Shown: positions 7,377 to 10,194 of the stretch, piece after piece
How positions within the stretch are numbered: position 1 is the stretch's first letter
Layout of the letters: each line of letters begins with the position of its first letter
Assembly: GCA_040221375.1 (NCBI GenBank)
Contig: JAVKEP010000021.1
Location: 1-10,194, forward strand
Origin: SHAN690 sp040221375
GTDB taxonomy: Bacteria > Bacteroidota > Bacteroidia > Flavobacteriales_G > Salibacteraceae
Length of the DNA: 10,194 bases
Direction: 5' to 3'
The notes under the pieces: model-generated
What the model was told of the DNA's origin: nothing
Seen by the model: the letters and a program-made list of their open reading frames with translations, nothing else
Databases searched by the model: none
Made by a program: the position numbers and the translations under genes

Positions 7377-8324
7377 TTAAAAAACCAATGCGATGTACGC
7401 TACATACGTGGCAAAAAGCAGCGCACCTTCCAGTCTACCCACCTTCATGCGCGTGAGGAGCATTGGATAGAGCAACAGAGGAATTGCGAGTACCCAATAC
7501 ATATCGAAGGCTAATATGTCCGGATTTACATCGATCGGATGTACAACTGCAGTGACGCCGAGGATTCCGAGGATATTGAATACGTTGGATCCAATGAGGT
7601 TTCCCACGCTGATGGATGATTCATCCTTGTAGAGTGCGACCAGTGAAGTAGCCAATTCTGGAACACTGGTTCCAAAGGCTACGATCGAAACGGCAATGAT
7701 GCGTTCTTCCATTCCAAAAGCCGTGGCAACTCCTATCGCTCCTTCCACTAAGATCTCTGCGCCTCCTATCAAGGCGATGATGCTCACGGTTAAAACAATG
7801 AGGGTTCGAATCAGGTTGGCTCTTGATTTATCATCGTTCTCCACGTCCAATTCATCCAGCTCTAAGCTTCTGTTTTGCTTTCTTGAGGATTGGATTAAAA
7901 CGAAATTATACATGGTTAGGCCTGAGAGAAAAACGAATCCTTCCCAAACTTCGATTTGTAAGTCCCAGGCAAAGACGAGCAATAAAATGGAAGCGAGCAA
8001 CATGATCGGCCAATCGAACACCACGGTCGAGCGCTTCACCATCATTGGAAAGAACATCGCAGACAAACCTAAAACGAGCGCCAAATTCGCAATATTGCTG
8101 CCGACCACGTTTCCAATGGCTATGTCAGGGTGTCCGTCCAAAGCCGCGTTCATACTGACTACCAATTCCGGAAATGAAGTTCCGAGACTTACAATCGTCA
8201 AGCCTATTACGAGGGGGCTTACTTTTAAGTGCAGGGCCAGCCTGACCGACGAGCGAACAAGAAAATCACCGCCTACGATGAGGATTGCGAGTCCGCCGAT
8301 GAGCAGAACCCAACTGAGCCACAT
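7377..8324 (-). CDS. Ca2+/Na+ antiporter, CaCA family (YrbG-like)
   Basis: This inner-membrane protein exchanges Ca2+ (or a similar cation) for Na+ or H+. At 315 residues it has the size and about ten membrane helices of prokaryotic CaCA exchangers. Both inverted alpha repeats are present: GLTIVSLGTSFPE (41-53) with GNVVGSNIAN (71-80), and AVSIVAFGTSVPE (211-223) with GNLIGSNVFN (241-250). The Glu of each GTSxPE and the Asn of each GSN line the ion site in the family. An acidic, hydrophilic loop (about 146-168, rich in Asp and Glu) separates the halves. The ATG at 8324 shares its A with the TGA of tatA, so translation is probably coupled. Nothing in the sequence fixes the ion pair; family alone suggests Ca2+/Na+. 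The gene is complete and both halves are intact. Confidence 0.93.
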   Translation of the reverse strand: MWLSWVLLIGGLAILIVGGDFLVRSSVRLALHLKVSPLVIGLTIVSLGTSFPELVVSMNAALDGHPDIAIGNVVGSNIANLALVLGLSAMFFPMMVKRSTVVFDWPIMLLASILLLVFAWDLQIEVWEGFVFLSGLTMYNFVLIQSSRKQNRSLELDELDVENDDKSRANLIRTLIVLTVSIIALIGGAEILVEGAIGVATAFGMEERIIAVSIVAFGTSVPELATSLVALYKDESSISVGNLIGSNVFNILGILGVTAVVHPIDVNPDILAFDMYWVLAIPLLLYPMLLTRMKVGRLEGALLFATYVAYIALVF

Positions 8325-8548
8325 CAGTCTTTCTTGTTTTCTTGTTCTACTTTGTTTTTCACGTCATTGACGCTGTCGGTGATGTCGCGTTGAATGTCCT
8401 CTGCTGCATCCTTGAATTGCCTGATTCCTCGGCCCAAGTTGCGTGCGACTTCAGGGATGCGTTTCGACCCAAAAAAGAGCAATACGAACATGAGGACGAC
8501 AAATATTTCGCCACCACCCAAGTTAAAGAAGAGAAGCATTGCTATCAT
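8324..8548 (-). CDS. tatA: Sec-independent translocase protein TatA/TatE-type
   Basis: TatA forms the conducting assembly of the twin-arginine pathway, which exports folded proteins across the inner membrane. The 74-residue protein has the family layout: a short N-terminal membrane helix (about 14-26, with Glu14 at its start), the hinge FFGSKRIP (25-32, with the conserved Phe-Gly and Pro), an amphipathic helix PEVARNLGRGIRQFKDA (32-48), and a charged tail ending in KNKVEQENKKD. It lacks the longer tail of TatB. The start is ATG at 8548; an ATG at 8539 would trim only three residues. Its TGA overlaps the antiporter start by 1 nt. No tatC is in the window. A -7 match lies 12 nt upstream of the ATG, implying a nearly leaderless message. 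Confidence 0.92.
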   Translation of the reverse strand: MIAMLLFFNLGGGEIFVVLMFVLLFFGSKRIPEVARNLGRGIRQFKDAAEDIQRDITDSVNDVKNKVEQENKKD

Positions 8549-8559
8549 AATTCAGGCAT

Positions 8560-8567
8560 CAAATGTA
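8560..8567 (-). promoter_or_regulatory. Candidate -7 promoter element of tatA
   Basis: The minus strand reads TACATTTG, an exact TAnnTTTG match, between the secDF terminator and tatA. It ends 11 nt before the ATG at 8548, so a start site 5-7 nt downstream would leave a leader of only about 5 nt. No TTG lies at the expected -33 distance, where the terminator stem sits. It supports tatA-antiporter as its own unit, though with only half a promoter visible. Confidence 0.45.
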
Positions 8568-8572
8568 CAATG

Positions 8573-8600
8573 CAAAAAAAGCCCCGAACCAGTCGGGGCT
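8573..8600 (-). terminator. Intrinsic terminator after secDF
   Basis: On the minus strand AGCCCCGA (8600-8593) pairs perfectly with TCGGGGCT (8587-8580) around a 5-nt loop CTGGT, followed by a run of T to 8574. It begins 27 nt past the secDF stop. The G/C-rich 8-bp stem, short loop and T-run make it the strongest terminator in the window. Confidence 0.93.
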
Positions 8601-8627
8601 AAATAAAGTCAATGTATTTCGGAGTGG

Positions 8628-10194
8628 TTAGTCCCTACTCTTCTTGGTCAGGTCAACTACCACCGGTGTAGCAACGCACAGTGAAGAGTAGGTACCTACG
8701 ATGATACCGATGATCAAAGCAAACACGAATCCTTGGATCACCTCTCCACCGAAGAAGAAGATCATCAAAAGCACCACCAAGGTACTCAAGGATGTATTCA
8801 ATGTTCTACTCAAGGTTGAGTTAAGCGCATCGTTGATGACGATTTCTGGGTCCTTACGTTTATGTAATCCGAGGTATTCCCTAATGCGGTCAAATACTAC
8901 CACCGTATCGTTGATCGAATATCCAACCACCGTCAGGATGGCTGCAATAAAGGCTTGGTCAATTTCCAAAGAAAAAGGCATGATGCCATACAAAATGGAA
9001 AAGAGCGCTAGCACGATCACCACGTCATGAAACATTGCGATGAGTGCTCCCAGTCCAAATTGCCATTTGCGGAAACGCAATACGATGTACAAGAAGATGA
9101 CGATCAATGAAAACAAAACTGCCCAGACGGCCCCTTGCTTGATGTCATCCGCTATGGTCGGTCCTACCTTTTGAGAACTCATGATCTCGTAGGATGGATC
9201 TACCTTGGAAAGGCCTTCTTTCAACTTGCCCTCCACGATCTCATCGGCATTGTCTGCTTGGGAGTCGATCATGTACTTTGTCGTCACCTTGACCTGATTG
9301 GATGACCCGTAGGTTTTCACTTCAGGAGCAACTTTTAGTCCAGCCTCGTTTACAAACTCGTCGGTCAACACCGAAGCGATCTGACTCACAGGAAAGGAAT
9401 CATCAAATCGAACGATGTAGCTTCTACCTCCTGTGAAGTCTACGCCAAAGTTCAGCCCTCTCGTGGCCAAAGAACCTACGCCCAAGAGTATGATCACCCC
9501 AGAAATGGCGTAAAACACCTTACGCTTCGCAACGAACATAAAGTTGACATTGGTCATCAAGTTCTCGGTCATCTTTGAAGAGAAAGAAGGCGTTTCGTGT
9601 CGATCCAATCTCCACTCAAACAATAACCTTGTGATGAATATCGCGGCGAAAAGCGAAGTTGCAATACCGATGATCAATGTGGTCGCAAAACCTTTGATCG
9701 GGCCGGTTCCGAAAATGTATAGAATGATACCCGTTAACAAGGTTGTGATGTTCGCATCGATGATGGAGCTATAAGCGTTTTTATATCCATCGACAATCGC
9801 GAGTCGTACTCCTTTTCCTGCCCGGAGTTCTTCTCGAATCCGTTCATAAATAAGCACGTTCGCATCCACCGACATACCAATTGTAAGCACGATACCTGCA
9901 ATTCCAGGAAGGGTCAATGTAGCGCCCAAGGAAGAAAGCACTCCCATTACGAAGAACAAGTTGGCGAGCAAGGCAAGGTCAGCCACGATTCCCGCGGATG
10001 CGTAATAAAATGCCATGTAAGCCAATACAATGATGAGGGCAAGAATGAATGAAATGAATCCTGCGCTGATCGCCTCGGCTCCGAGTGTAGGCCCTACGAC
10101 CGCTTCTTCGTTGATTTTGGCGGGAGCAGGAAGTTTACCTGCCTTTAAAAAGTTGGCAAGATCTTCCGCTTCTTCCACTGAGAACTGACCAGAG
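8628..10194 (-). CDS. secDF: Fused protein translocase subunit SecDF, 5' end cut off
   Basis: SecDF uses the proton gradient to pull proteins out of the SecYEG channel on the periplasmic side. The window holds the last 521 residues, and the frame stays open through the right edge. The fragment opens with SGQFSVEEAEDLANFLKAG, just before the SecD membrane domain. SecD helices follow, with LPGIAGIVLTIGMSVDANV and YERIREEL (about 94-123). A linker (about 193-220) joins directly to SecF, which starts with its periplasmic entry GLNFGVDFTGG (246-256). The SecF periplasmic domain precedes five helices with GYSINDTVVVFDRIREYL (424-441). The matching segments SVDANVLIYERIREEL and SINDTVVVFDRIREYL show the old SecD/SecF duplication and carry conserved acidic residues of the type linked to proton coupling. 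Fusion of D and F is usual in Bacteroidota, at about 1000 residues, so roughly half is missing. A GTG at 10178 is an internal Val codon, not the start. Confidence 0.97.
   Translation of the reverse strand, partial: SGQFSVEEAEDLANFLKAGKLPAPAKINEEAVVGPTLGAEAISAGFISFILALIIVLAYMAFYYASAGIVADLALLANLFFVMGVLSSLGATLTLPGIAGIVLTIGMSVDANVLIYERIREELRAGKGVRLAIVDGYKNAYSSIIDANITTLLTGIILYIFGTGPIKGFATTLIIGIATSLFAAIFITRLLFEWRLDRHETPSFSSKMTENLMTNVNFMFVAKRKVFYAISGVIILLGVGSLATRGLNFGVDFTGGRSYIVRFDDSFPVSQIASVLTDEFVNEAGLKVAPEVKTYGSSNQVKVTTKYMIDSQADNADEIVEGKLKEGLSKVDPSYEIMSSQKVGPTIADDIKQGAVWAVLFSLIVIFLYIVLRFRKWQFGLGALIAMFHDVVIVLALFSILYGIMPFSLEIDQAFIAAILTVVGYSINDTVVVFDRIREYLGLHKRKDPEIVINDALNSTLSRTLNTSLSTLVVLLMIFFFGGEVIQGFVFALIIGIIVGTYSSLCVATPVVVDLTKKSRD

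Noticed and set aside
7696..8370. A 224-codon plus-strand open frame opposite the antiporter gene and the end of tatA.
   Set aside because: It is the mirror of a well-supported membrane protein gene. Its product is Ser/Thr/Lys-rich with no recognisable motif and it has no promoter or neighbour on that strand.
10176..10178. GTG at 10178 as the start of a separate SecF-like gene.
   Set aside because: The frame continues upstream to the window edge as SGQFS, matching SecD sequence before EEAEDLANFLKAG, so the codon is internal.

Overview
The window looks like the chromosome of a Bacteroidota bacterium, probably of the Flavobacteriales type. The grounds are a fused SecDF, a type III glutamine synthetase (GlnN), a long divergent PurM next to prfA and pyrF, and an OmpA/PD40/TPR envelope protein with the domain order of the type IX secretion protein PorE. 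Short gene leaders lack clear Shine-Dalgarno sequences, and three of them carry exact matches to the Bacteroidota -7 promoter element TAnnTTTG. The family-level placement is inference. I see no tRNA, rRNA, insertion sequence, CRISPR array or phage gene.

Every gene I can support is on the minus strand, so transcription runs from high to low coordinates. In that order: the 3' two thirds or less of secDF (cut by the right edge); a strong intrinsic terminator; tatA and a CaCA-family Ca2+/Na+ antiporter gene joined by a 1-nt stop/start overlap; a 110-nt gap with a long inverted repeat and a -7 match; glnN; a 135-nt gap with a terminator and a -7 match; the porE-like gene; a terminator hairpin; then purM, prfA and pyrF packed 3 and 9 nt apart, with pyrF cut by the left edge. 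No gene-free stretch exceeds 300 nt; the longest is 135 nt.

Functionally there are two themes. The right half concerns the envelope and export: SecDF (proton-driven Sec export), TatA (twin-arginine export), a cation antiporter, and an outer-membrane/periplasmic PorE-like protein that would itself need Sec export. The rest is core metabolism and translation: glutamine synthesis, purine ring closure, peptide-chain release and UMP synthesis. 

This is mostly an ordinary housekeeping region and I do not see a convincing new system. The observations most worth a second look are regulatory: the inverted repeat where the glnN -33 region should lie, the terminator hairpin pressed against the purM start, and the very short predicted leader of tatA.
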